Assembly (NCBI GenBank): GCA_964622545.1
Contig: CAZUQM010000001.1
Span: 324,298 to 388,297 of the forward strand
From: JAFGLZ01 sp964622545
GTDB taxonomy: Bacteria > Planctomycetota > Phycisphaerae > UBA1845 > JAFGLZ01
Reading direction: 5' to 3'
DNA: 64,000 bases
Position 1 is the first letter of the stretch, and the number at the start of each line of letters is the position of its first letter. Position numbers and translations under genes: made by a program. Shown here piece by piece: positions 27,286-34,785 of the stretch. The notes under the pieces are model-generated. The model ran no database searches. It worked only from the letters and a program-made list of their open reading frames with translations, and had not been told where the DNA came from.

Positions 27286-27777
27286 TCATCCGTCCGAACG
27301 GCGCTGCACCGGGACGAGCGTGACCTTCTGCTGGGCGATCCGATGCTTGCCGTGACAGTCGGTGCAGAGCGAGCCGGGCTCGGCCCGCTTGCGGACGACC
27401 TTGCCCTCCACGACCTTCTCCGGATGGCGCTCCGGCACCTTGTGGCAGGTTCGGCAGAAGGGGTTGACCTTGTCCTTCTTGAAGATCACGTCCGGAGGGG
27501 TGGCCCCGATGTCCTCGTCGTTGGCGTGGGCGATGCTCGGCCCGTGGCACCTGGCACACGTGATCCCCTCCTCGAGGTGCCTCACGCTGAGCGGCTCCCG
27601 CAGAAACGTCATGTGACAGACCAGGCAGCCCGCGTTGCCGCTCATCGCGGGGCCCGACTCGGCCTGCTCGGTCGTCTCGGTCGGCGCCGGATCGGCGGCG
27701 GCCTTACCGTCGGTCGATTCACAGGAGACGAGCCCCAGCAGCGCCACGGCAGCGACCCCCAACCCCGCTCGCCGCAT
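27286..27777 (-). CDS. Tetrahaem cytochrome c lipoprotein
   Basis: A 163-residue protein: signal with lipobox LVSC (Cys19), a Thr/Ala/Pro-rich linker, then four CxxCH sites at 51-55 (CLVCH), 74-78 (CARCH), 108-112 (CRTCH) and 138-142 (CTDCH). This is a small membrane-attached periplasmic electron carrier of the NrfH/NapC-like or doubled-CxxCH type. The ATG at 27777 uses the last base of the preceding gene's TGA (TGATG), so translation is coupled to the aldo/keto reductase-like gene. An upstream extension of the frame is shadow. Third gene of the ThuA - aldo/keto reductase-like - cytochrome operon. Confidence 0.85.
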   Translation of the reverse strand: MRRAGLGVAAVALLGLVSCESTDGKAAADPAPTETTEQAESGPAMSGNAGCLVCHMTFLREPLSVRHLEEGITCARCHGPSIAHANDEDIGATPPDVIFKKDKVNPFCRTCHKVPERHPEKVVEGKVVRKRAEPGSLCTDCHGKHRIAQQKVTLVPVQRRSDG

Positions 27778-28823
27778 CAGACCGTCTCCCACTGACGGAG
27801 CCACGCGTACTCGGGCGTCAGGTACGCCAGGTAGTTCTGGGTGCACTCCCGCAGCGCCTGCTCGTCCTCCGGGCTCGAGGGCTTGTCGCGCTCGTACGAC
27901 CCCTTGACGTTCTCCTCGAGCTGCTCAGGGATGTTGACGCCCGGGATGACGGCGGTGATCCGCTTCTCCCGGAGCATTTCACGGACCAAGACGTGCGCCC
28001 GGTTGTCGACCTTGCCCGTGATCTCTCGGGGTCGGATGCCGAACGTCGTGCCCGCCCCGAACGGCTTGATCCCGATCACGCCGACGTTCTTTTCGGCCGC
28101 CAAGGCCAGCAGGCTGTCGCCGCCCATCTCCTTGGTCAGGAACAGATACGGGAACAGGATCAGCGAAAACTGCGGATACTCGTTCAGTACCCGGCGGAAG
28201 ACCTTCGGGTTGTGCGCGCTGATGCCCAGGAAGCGCACCTTGCCCTGCTTGCGGACCGTCTCGAAGGCGTCGACCACCATGTCCAGCGTCTTGTGGCTGA
28301 CCATCAGCATCGTGGCGATCTGCTTCTGTCCCTCGCCCCAGGTCGCGCCGACCGGCCGCCAGATGTCGAGCATGTCGGTCTTGTAGGCCTTGAGTCGGGC
28401 CTCGATCTCGCGGACGAACCGCGCCTTGCTGAGCTGGTCCTCGTACTCGGTCGTGACCTTCTGGGGCCACGACGCGAAGCCGATGGTCCACCGGTCGCGC
28501 TTACCCTGCAGCGCCTTACCGTACAGCTCGCACTCCTCGACGATGTTCGTGTCGAGGTAGTTCATCCCGAGCTCGGCCGCCCGGTCGAGCACCTTGACGC
28601 GGTTCGCCACGTCGCCCTTGCTGTGCCCCCCGAGGCTCACCTCGGAGATCATGATGCCGGTCTTGCCGAGCTTGCGGTAGCCCATCTTCGGGTTGTAGTT
28701 CTTGATCGTCGCCGAGGCGTCGTCCTTGGCGACCGCCTGATGCGTCAGGGCCGCACCCGCCACCGCCGCTGCCGACGTCGCCTTGAGGAACTCCCGCCGC
28801 GTCTTGCCGTCTTTCGCCGCCAT
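27777..28823 (-). CDS. Tat-exported aldo/keto reductase-like protein with altered active site
   Basis: A 348-residue protein with a twin-arginine signal (TRREFLK at 8-14) and an AKR barrel (MGYRKLGKTGIMISEVSLGG, then GMNYLDTN). Of the AKR catalytic tetrad, Asp91 and Tyr101 are present. There is no Lys between 110 and 121 (RWTIGFASWPQK), and the usual His is replaced around 155 (DIWRP). It may be a redox-inactive binding protein or use different chemistry. The cofactor segment near the C-terminus (RITAVIPGVN) is recognisable. It follows the ThuA gene by 11 bases and overlaps the tetrahaem lipoprotein by one base. Confidence 0.8.
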   Translation of the reverse strand: MAAKDGKTRREFLKATSAAAVAGAALTHQAVAKDDASATIKNYNPKMGYRKLGKTGIMISEVSLGGHSKGDVANRVKVLDRAAELGMNYLDTNIVEECELYGKALQGKRDRWTIGFASWPQKVTTEYEDQLSKARFVREIEARLKAYKTDMLDIWRPVGATWGEGQKQIATMLMVSHKTLDMVVDAFETVRKQGKVRFLGISAHNPKVFRRVLNEYPQFSLILFPYLFLTKEMGGDSLLALAAEKNVGVIGIKPFGAGTTFGIRPREITGKVDNRAHVLVREMLREKRITAVIPGVNIPEQLEENVKGSYERDKPSSPEDEQALRECTQNYLAYLTPEYAWLRQWETV

Positions 28824-28834
28824 GAGCGTCTCTC

Positions 28835-29650
28835 CTACTTGTCCGAATCCAGCCGCCTCGACGCCCAGAGGATGCTCCGAGCGATCAGCTTCTGGAAGCC
28901 GTCGACCTTATACGAATCCGGCCAGTGACCCGGCAGGATCGTCACCACACGCCCCTTACCGTACATTCGCGTCCAGACCGACGGATGCCATGCGTCCTTG
29001 TCGACCTCGCGGGCCCGGGCCAGCACGTGGCAGTCCTTGGCCAGCGGCGTCGACTCGTACAGCTCGCTGACGACCTCGAACGAGGCGTCCAGCGTTCGCG
29101 TGATCGGGTGCTTGGCGTCCACGGTCTTGACCAGGATCCGGGCCTTCGGCGAGCCGTGCACCGTGAACCGGGCCCCGTGCAGCTCGTGCACCTCGTCCCA
29201 TTTCAGGAACGACCAGTAGGACGCGTGCACGGCCACCACGCCGAGCCCGCCGCGGACCAGCTCGAGGAACTTGGCCTTCTGCGCCTCGTTCAGCACGCCC
29301 TTGGTGTACCGCACGCAATGGTCGGCCAGGATGATGTCGAGGTTCTCGAGGCTCGCCTTGTCGAGGAAGCTCCCGTCGCGGACCACCGTCAGCTCGATCG
29401 GGATGAGCTTCTCCATCGCCGGTTCGAGGACCTTGGGGATCGCGTCGAAGTCGTGGGCATGGCCGCCGACCCAGAGCACGCCCCGCAGCTTCTTGCCGGG
29501 GTCCGTCATCCCGGCCGTCACGGCGTCGGCCTTCTTGTCCGACGAATCCGCCGCCTCGGTCGCCACCGGTACGATCAGCGACGCGACGACCGTCAGCATC
29601 GCCACCCATCGTCCCGCCGGATTGGCGGACGAGGCTTGAAGCCAGAGCAT
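28835..29650 (-). CDS. Exported ThuA-like domain protein
   Basis: A 271-residue protein with a signal peptide (hydrophobic MLTVVASLIVPVA) and a ThuA (trehalose-utilisation-like, class I glutamine amidotransferase fold) domain. Visible parts are GVLWVGGHAHDF, LDIILADHC, LELVRGGLGVVAVHASYWSF, HELHGARFTVHG, KHPITRTL and GRVVTILPGH. In planctomycetes such proteins are widespread, exported and often beside oxidoreductases or cytochromes; the reaction is not established. The ATG has AAGGAG eight bases upstream. First gene of the operon with the aldo/keto reductase-like protein and the tetrahaem lipoprotein. Confidence 0.82.
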   Translation of the reverse strand: MLWLQASSANPAGRWVAMLTVVASLIVPVATEAADSSDKKADAVTAGMTDPGKKLRGVLWVGGHAHDFDAIPKVLEPAMEKLIPIELTVVRDGSFLDKASLENLDIILADHCVRYTKGVLNEAQKAKFLELVRGGLGVVAVHASYWSFLKWDEVHELHGARFTVHGSPKARILVKTVDAKHPITRTLDASFEVVSELYESTPLAKDCHVLARAREVDKDAWHPSVWTRMYGKGRVVTILPGHWPDSYKVDGFQKLIARSILWASRRLDSDK

Positions 29651-29771
29651 GATTCGGTCTCCTTCGTGTTGGCACGCGATGTGAACGACGCCTCCATCGT
29701 CCCGTCTTCACCGGTCCGATGCAAGCTCTTCGTGTCCCTGGGAGGGCGAGGCACCCGCCGGGCCGAAAACC

Positions 29772-29812
29772 TTCAACGGCAACGCTTCCTGACGGGCGCG
29801 TCTCCGACGCGC
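29772..29812 (+). repeat. Dispersed repeat C fragment
   Basis: TTCAACGGCAACGCTTCCTG followed by ACGGGCGCGTCTCCGACGCG; similar to 23332 and 34625. A repeat A core (AACCGTCTCTGACGGCGATGC) follows at 29826-29850, making a composite repeat cluster upstream of the ThuA operon. Confidence 0.55.
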
Positions 29813-29825
29813 GGCTTCGCTGCAG

Positions 29826-29850
29826 CAACCGTCTCTGACGGCGATGCTGC
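29826..29850 (-). repeat. Short CCGTC/GACGG repeat (repeat A core)
   Basis: AACCGTCTCTGACGGCGATGC matches the inverted core seen at 8978. It lies between the flippase gene end and the ThuA operon. Confidence 0.55.
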
Positions 29851-29870
29851 CCGGGCCTAGTCCCTGGTGG

Positions 29871-30902
29871 CTAACCCCTGCCTCCGACCTCCTGACGTGT
29901 CGACGTTTTTGCGTTGTGACGTTCGTCCCGCCTTACCCCCCGCGGCTGCAACAGCACCGACATCGCATAGAACACCACGCAGTTGCAGAGGAACACGACC
30001 AGGATCAGGCTCGACGCGGCCACGCTCTCGTGTCGCGCGATCCCGATCTGACCGAGCAAGACGATGAAGACCGCGTCGCGTGTGCCGGCCCCGGCGACGG
30101 TGATCGGCACGAAGGAGATGATCGTGGCCACCGCGATGCACGCCGACAGGTACAGGAACGGCACGTCCACGTCGACCGCCCGGGCGCAAAGCCAACCGGC
30201 AGCGAAGTACAACGGCCAGAACGCCAGACTCCACGCCGACAGCACGCCCGCGCGTCGGATCAGCCGGCCGACCGACTGGTGGACCATCTCGTCCCACACC
30301 TCCCCGGCCGCGTCGCGATGCCTCTCGGGCACGAGCCGCAGGGCCAGGCCGCGGATCTGGCCGTGCCGCAGGACGAACACCACGCCCGCCGCGACACCCG
30401 CGCCCATCACGACGTGGGCGATCCAGAGCTGATCGCCGAGGTGCCGGGAGAAATACCCCATGCCGGCGTAGCCGGCCAGGAAGATGAACGCGATGTCGAA
30501 CATCCGGTCGAAGACGTTGTACGCCACCGCGCGACCCAGGCCCAGGCCGCGATCCATCAGCAGCAGGATCTTGACGAAGTCCCCGGCCCGGCCCGGCGTC
30601 ACCGCGGCCATCAACATCCCCATGGTGTACATTGAGGCGCTCTCGCGGAAGCGGATGGACACCCCCTGGCCCCGCAGCAGCGTGTGCCACCGGGCGGCCT
30701 TGAGCAGTGCCATCGGGACCGCCAGCGCCAAGGCAACCGCGACCAGGCGCAGGTCGGCCCCGCGAAGCGTCGCCCACACCTCGGCCGGACCGGCCCAACC
30801 GATCGCCGCCACCACCACGATCGGACCGATCAGCCGCCAGCCGATCGCGCGGCGCCACCCGCCGGCGGCCCGCGCACCTGCCTGGTCGGCCGCTTCGCTC
30901 AA
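29871..30902 (-). CDS. Flippase-like integral membrane protein (UPF0104 / LPG-synthase TM domain)
   Basis: A 343-residue protein with about eight membrane helices. Family landmarks are LLKAARWHTLLRGQG near 65, TPGRAGDFVKILLLMDRG near 95 and FVPITVAGAGTRDAVFIVLLGQ near 270. Members include AglD/MprF-like flippase-domain proteins in glycan and lipid pathways. The start was set to TTG at 30902 because it overlaps the methyltransferase TGA (TTGA); the open frame runs further upstream but that part is a shadow of the methyltransferase. It is last in a minus-strand run with methyltransferase and GT2 genes, supporting a lipid-linked glycan role. Confidence 0.78.
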   Translation of the reverse strand: MSEAADQAGARAAGGWRRAIGWRLIGPIVVVAAIGWAGPAEVWATLRGADLRLVAVALALAVPMALLKAARWHTLLRGQGVSIRFRESASMYTMGMLMAAVTPGRAGDFVKILLLMDRGLGLGRAVAYNVFDRMFDIAFIFLAGYAGMGYFSRHLGDQLWIAHVVMGAGVAAGVVFVLRHGQIRGLALRLVPERHRDAAGEVWDEMVHQSVGRLIRRAGVLSAWSLAFWPLYFAAGWLCARAVDVDVPFLYLSACIAVATIISFVPITVAGAGTRDAVFIVLLGQIGIARHESVAASSLILVVFLCNCVVFYAMSVLLQPRGVRRDERHNAKTSTRQEVGGRG

Positions 30903-31777
30903 CGCCTCGTACCCTTGATCAGGATGGCCCAGCCCTGGCTTCGGATGAGAGGGATCTTGGACAGCACGTTGTCGATCGTCATCAGAGTCGTCGTCGCTAC
31001 CGACTTCATCGGCACGTAGCGGAACACCCCCACCAGATCCGGAAAGCCCACCAGTGGGTAAGCGATGTAGCCGAAGTAGCGCACCGTGTCGATCCGGAAA
31101 TGCGGCTCGAGCAGCTCCGTCAACCGGCGCCGGCTGAGGTTCTGATGCTCTTCGCTGAAGTGCTCGCCGCGGTACTTGATCCACCGCGGGATCGTCGAGA
31201 TCAGCGACGCGTTCGTGTCGACCAGGACCATCTCGCCGCCGGGCCGCAACACCCGTTGCATCTCGGCCACCGCCAGCTCCGGCTTGGGCAGGTGATGGAG
31301 CAGGCTCCGGGCCAGGACCGTGTCGAAGCTCGCCTCGCGAAGCGGCAGCTCCTGGCTGTTGCCGAGGATGAGTTGATCGTAGCTTTGCGACGCGCGGACC
31401 AGCATCTCGCTCGAGATGTCCAGCCCCACGAGGCGCTCGGCCGGCACGCGGTCACCCAGCAGGCCCACGCCGCACCCGTTGTCGAGGACGCGCCCGTCGG
31501 TGCTGACCGCCGACAGCATCTGCTCGGTCCACCAGGCGTGATAGCGTGCGGCGTGCGGGTCCTGATAACGCTTGGCCTCGTACTCGACGGCCACGCGGTC
31601 CTGCACGGCGATCTCCTCGGCGAAGTCGATCAGGTCGCCGCCGAGCATTCGCGGGATGTCGTCGATCAGGTCGTAGTGGGCGTGACAGGTCTTACAGTCC
31701 AGGCCGAACTCGGTCTCGACCAGGTCGCCCTTGCAGGCCGTGCAGGCCAGCTCCGGAATGCGTTCCAGCACCGCCAT
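30899..31777 (-). CDS. SAM-dependent methyltransferase with N-terminal zinc ribbon
   Basis: A 292-residue protein. The N-terminus has a four-cysteine ribbon (Cys12, Cys15, Cys28, Cys31) of the Trm112/UPF0434 kind. A class I methyltransferase fold follows, with VLDNGCGVGLLG (SAM loop, about 98), VGLDIS (acidic end of strand 2) and LPLREASFDTVLARSLLHHL (motif IV). It probably modifies a polyprenyl-linked or sugar intermediate in the surrounding glycan cluster. It begins six bases after the GT2 gene ends and overlaps the flippase start by four bases, so the three form one operon. Confidence 0.82.
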   Translation of the reverse strand: MAVLERIPELACTACKGDLVETEFGLDCKTCHAHYDLIDDIPRMLGGDLIDFAEEIAVQDRVAVEYEAKRYQDPHAARYHAWWTEQMLSAVSTDGRVLDNGCGVGLLGDRVPAERLVGLDISSEMLVRASQSYDQLILGNSQELPLREASFDTVLARSLLHHLPKPELAVAEMQRVLRPGGEMVLVDTNASLISTIPRWIKYRGEHFSEEHQNLSRRRLTELLEPHFRIDTVRYFGYIAYPLVGFPDLVGVFRYVPMKSVATTTLMTIDNVLSKIPLIRSQGWAILIKGTRR

Positions 31778-31783
31778 GATTGG

Positions 31784-32650
31784 CTAGCCCCCTCGCCGAA
31801 TGGCTGCGACTTGATCGGCGAGCAAACCGAAGAACAGGGCCCCCAGTCCCGCGAGCAGGAACAACACCGTCGTGTCGGTGATGTTCCCCGTCGTCAGCAC
31901 CATGAGCAGCGTGTACAGCGTGCCGACGAGCAGCAGGAACGCGCTGAGCGGCGCGAAGACCTTCAGCGGGTTGAACAGCATCGTCACGCGCGAGATCAGC
32001 AGCAGCGTCTTGATCCCGTCCTTGGCGTAGCTGACCCGGCTCTTGCCGCCGCCACGTTGTCGCACCCGGATCGGGATGTACCGCACGTCGCAACTGTCCT
32101 TGAACATCGCCAGCGTGATCGTCGTCGTCAGCGAGAAGCCGTTCGGCAGAATCGGGAGGAACCGCAGCCCGTGTTCCCGACGCAGCGCGCGGAACCCGCT
32201 GTTGATGTCCGGGATCTCCTGGTCGATCAGGAAGTTCGCCACCGTCGTGAGCACCCACTTGCCGGGCTTGCGATGCGAGACCTGATCCTCCGACGCCCGC
32301 TGGCCGACCACCATGTCCGAGCCGTCCATCGCCTCCACGAGTCGACCCACGTCCTTCGGATCGTGCTGGCCGTCGGCGTCCATGAAGATCACGATCTCAC
32401 CGCGGGCCTCGCGCATGCCCCGCTTGAGCGAGCCGCCGTAGCCCAGGTTGATGCGGTTCTGCAGCACACGCGCGCCCGCCTGCTCGGCGATCTCGCCCGT
32501 GCCGTCGGTCGACGCATCGTCGACGACCAGCACCTCGTAGTCCGGGTACAGCTCGCGCAGACGGCGCACGGTCTCGCCGACGGTCTCGGCCTCGTTGTGG
32601 GCCGGCATGATGACCGTGTAGTGTGGGCTATCCGAGGATGCCTCGCTCAT
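31784..32650 (-). CDS. Family 2 glycosyltransferase, polyprenyl-phosphate type
   Basis: A 288-residue protein. The GT-A fold shows TVIMPAHNEAETVGETV, VVDDASTDGT and the DAD motif (residues 91-93, in MDADGQHDP). Two or more C-terminal membrane helices (about 220-285) end in a short tail. This layout fits enzymes related to dolichyl/undecaprenyl-phosphate sugar synthases (DPM1, GtrB), which make lipid-linked sugar donors for GT-C transferases such as the candidate at 24892. First gene of the GT2 - methyltransferase - flippase operon, 97 bases downstream of the radical SAM gene. Confidence 0.88.
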   Translation of the reverse strand: MSEASSDSPHYTVIMPAHNEAETVGETVRRLRELYPDYEVLVVDDASTDGTGEIAEQAGARVLQNRINLGYGGSLKRGMREARGEIVIFMDADGQHDPKDVGRLVEAMDGSDMVVGQRASEDQVSHRKPGKWVLTTVANFLIDQEIPDINSGFRALRREHGLRFLPILPNGFSLTTTITLAMFKDSCDVRYIPIRVRQRGGGKSRVSYAKDGIKTLLLISRVTMLFNPLKVFAPLSAFLLLVGTLYTLLMVLTTGNITDTTVLFLLAGLGALFFGLLADQVAAIRRGG

Positions 32651-32747
32651 CAGACGCTCGCCTTGCAGACATGCCGTGCGGCCGCCTCACGAAGGTATGG
32701 CTTCGGCACGGCGTGTCGGGTGCGACCCCGCAGCGTGGCCGAGGGGC

Positions 32748-34244
32748 TCAGGCCTTGCCGCCGCCGGCGGTCTCCAGGGCCTGTCGACTCTTGGCGCCCA
32801 GCCGGAACAGCGGCCCCTCCGAACGGATCCACTTCAGATGCGCCGTCCCGGTCGACAGCAGCACCCGCATGTCGTTCCAGCTCCGCACGCCGCGCAGCAG
32901 CTTCCACATCGACGACGGGCGCATGTACCACTCCTTGTAGGCCCGCTTCATCGCGCGAATCGTGTCGTCGTTCGAGAAGTCCGGGTACGACACGATCGCC
33001 GAGTAGTTCTGATCGAAGTCCGACCAGTCGCTCGAGACCAGCCAGCCGTTGGCCTTGGCCATCGCCAGGAACTCCGTGCCCGGATAGGGCGCCCCCACCG
33101 CGAAGTTGACGAGATCGAGCCCCAGCCGTTTCGACAGGTCGATCGTCTCCTGCACCGTCTCGTGCGTCTCGTTCGGCAGGCCGAAGATGAAGTAGCCCCA
33201 CACCTTGATGCCCGCCTCTTTCGTCCACTTCGTCGCCTCGAGAATGTTCTCGACCTTCAGATCCTTCTTCATGCCGTCGAGGACTTGTTGGGCGCCGGAC
33301 TCGAACCCGTAGGTGATCATCCAACAACCGGCCTCTTTCATGTGCTTGAGGATGTCCGGGTCCACCTGATCGGCCCGCGCGTTGGCCACCCACCGCATGT
33401 TCAGACCGGCCTTGATCATCCCCTCGCAGATCGCGTGCGCCTGCTTGCGGTTCTGCGTGAAGATGTCCGAGTGGAACATGAAGTTGGTAATGCCGACCCG
33501 CTTGCAGTAGTCGAGCTCCTCCAGGACGTTCTCGGCCGGTCGGAACAGGACCTTGCGCTCCCACTGCACCGGGCTGCGGCAGTAGATGCACCGATACGGA
33601 CAGCCGCGGGACGAGATCACGAACGTGTATCGCTTGCCGATGAACGGCAGGTTGTACTTGTCCAGCGGCAGCAGCTCGTGCAGCGGGATCGGCAGGTCGG
33701 CCAGCGACTCCGGGTTCGCCCGGCGCTCGTTCACCTGGACGCGGTCGCCGTCGCGAAACGCGATGCCCGGCACGTCGTCCAGCCCCTTGCCCGCCTCGCG
33801 ATGCTCGATCGTCTCGGCAATCGACTCCTCGAAGCCGTTGATGACGGCCACGTCGAGCTCGGGGTACTCGGCGAGCGCGCTGCCGGCCTCGGCCGTCAGA
33901 TGGGTGCCGCCGGCCAGCGTCGTGATGCCGAGATCCTTGGCCAGCTTGGCCACGCGCATGTCGTTGTGGAACGTCGACGAGACCACCTGGAAGATGACGT
34001 AGCGCGGCTTGCGGCGCTTCAGCTCGGCCTCGAACCCCGCCCAGTCCATGTCGACCGCGATGCAGTCGACGATGTCCACCGACAGGCCCATCCGCTGGAT
34101 CGTCGCGGCGATCGACGCCAACGTGGACTGCGGCCAGATCGTCTTCTCGATGCTGACCCGACCGTGCCGGTCCATATCGCGAATGATGACGACGCCCTTT
34201 TCAAACGAGGGCGGATTCACCAACAGAACATCCACGTCAGACAT
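32748..34244 (-). CDS. B12-binding-type radical SAM protein
   Basis: A 498-residue protein. An N-terminal B12-binding-like Rossmann domain (LLVNPPSF, QSTLASIAATIQRMG, VIFQVVSSTFHNDM, TTLAGGTHLTA) is followed by a radical-SAM core with CxxxCxxC near 215-223 (GCPYRCIYC). Downstream segments FGLPNETHETVQET and NARADQVD are typical of the BchE-like/P-methylase-type family. These enzymes do radical methylations or rearrangements on sugars, lipids and phosphonates; the substrate is unknown. It lies between the GT4-GT2 fusion and the GT2 operon on the same strand, suggesting modification of the glycan or its lipid anchor. Confidence 0.85.
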   Translation of the reverse strand: MSDVDVLLVNPPSFEKGVVIIRDMDRHGRVSIEKTIWPQSTLASIAATIQRMGLSVDIVDCIAVDMDWAGFEAELKRRKPRYVIFQVVSSTFHNDMRVAKLAKDLGITTLAGGTHLTAEAGSALAEYPELDVAVINGFEESIAETIEHREAGKGLDDVPGIAFRDGDRVQVNERRANPESLADLPIPLHELLPLDKYNLPFIGKRYTFVISSRGCPYRCIYCRSPVQWERKVLFRPAENVLEELDYCKRVGITNFMFHSDIFTQNRKQAHAICEGMIKAGLNMRWVANARADQVDPDILKHMKEAGCWMITYGFESGAQQVLDGMKKDLKVENILEATKWTKEAGIKVWGYFIFGLPNETHETVQETIDLSKRLGLDLVNFAVGAPYPGTEFLAMAKANGWLVSSDWSDFDQNYSAIVSYPDFSNDDTIRAMKRAYKEWYMRPSSMWKLLRGVRSWNDMRVLLSTGTAHLKWIRSEGPLFRLGAKSRQALETAGGGKA

Positions 34245-34444
34245 GAAAAGACTCTCCCTGCCCGAAGGATCGGCCCGAAGGGTGGCTCGTCACGGCCCGC
34301 GCCAGGCTGCGAAACCATCACGATACCAGCTTGCCGCCGGCCCTTCAACGACACGGGCGGCCGAGACGCGACCGTCCACGGGCGTCGCTTTTTTCCCGCG
34401 CCCCGCTGCCTGCGGCGGGGCCCGTCGCCCCGCAAGCTGCTGCT

Positions 34445-34497
34445 CGAGCCGCGGCATTCATGCCGCGCGGCCGCGCCGGATGAATCCGGCGGCTTGG
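34445..34497 (-). repeat. Dispersed palindromic repeat B, copy 1
   Basis: Two adjacent perfect hairpins: GCGGCAT-TC-ATGCCGC and GCCGGAT-GA-ATCCGGC. The reverse complement resembles 55499-55566 in order and spacing of its parts (GAGCCGC, GGATYCATCC, GCGCGGC, CATGARTGYCGCGGCTC). Confidence 0.55.
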
Positions 34498-34529
34498 ACA
34501 GGTCGTCGTGATACGTCTGAAATGCAGCA

Positions 34530-34713
34530 CTAGTACCCGACCACACTTGTTTCTGTGGGTTCCGATCAGGAGGGCGAGACGCTTATCAGAGCAGCGACCG
34601 TCAGGGAGCTGTGTTGTTGGAGCGTTTGAACAACAACGCTCCTTCACAGTCGCGTCTCCGACGGCCGCTCCGAAGTTGGGAAACCAACAGATTCATTTGT
34701 GTCGGACTACTAG
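34530..34713. repeat. 184-bp MITE-like imperfect palindrome (repeat C, complete copy)
   Basis: The ends are inverted repeats: CTAGTACCCGACCACACTTG on the left, and on the right the reverse complement reads CTAGTAGTCCGACACAAATG. Both ends carry CTAG. The interior folds back on itself (GTTGTTG/CAACAAC and GGAGCG/CGCTCC at the centre). Internal parts recur at 23332, 29772 and 58782-58880, and the left terminus recurs at 63944. There is no open frame inside, so it would be non-autonomous if mobile. Confidence 0.65.
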
Positions 34714-34785
34714 AGCCGTGGCACGTTGTCAGGAGCTCCTGTATTCGCTGTCTTTCCCGGCCGGGTTGTCATCCATTCCCGGGTC

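Larger units (their letters stand above)
34245..34785. other. Gene-free stretch packed with hairpins and repeats
   Basis: No supported gene. It holds a hairpin at 34401-34420 (CCCCGC ... GCGGGG), repeat B at 34445-34497 and a 184-bp palindromic element at 34530-34713. Any promoter of the radical SAM gene lies at its left end, but none was clear. Confidence 0.6.
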
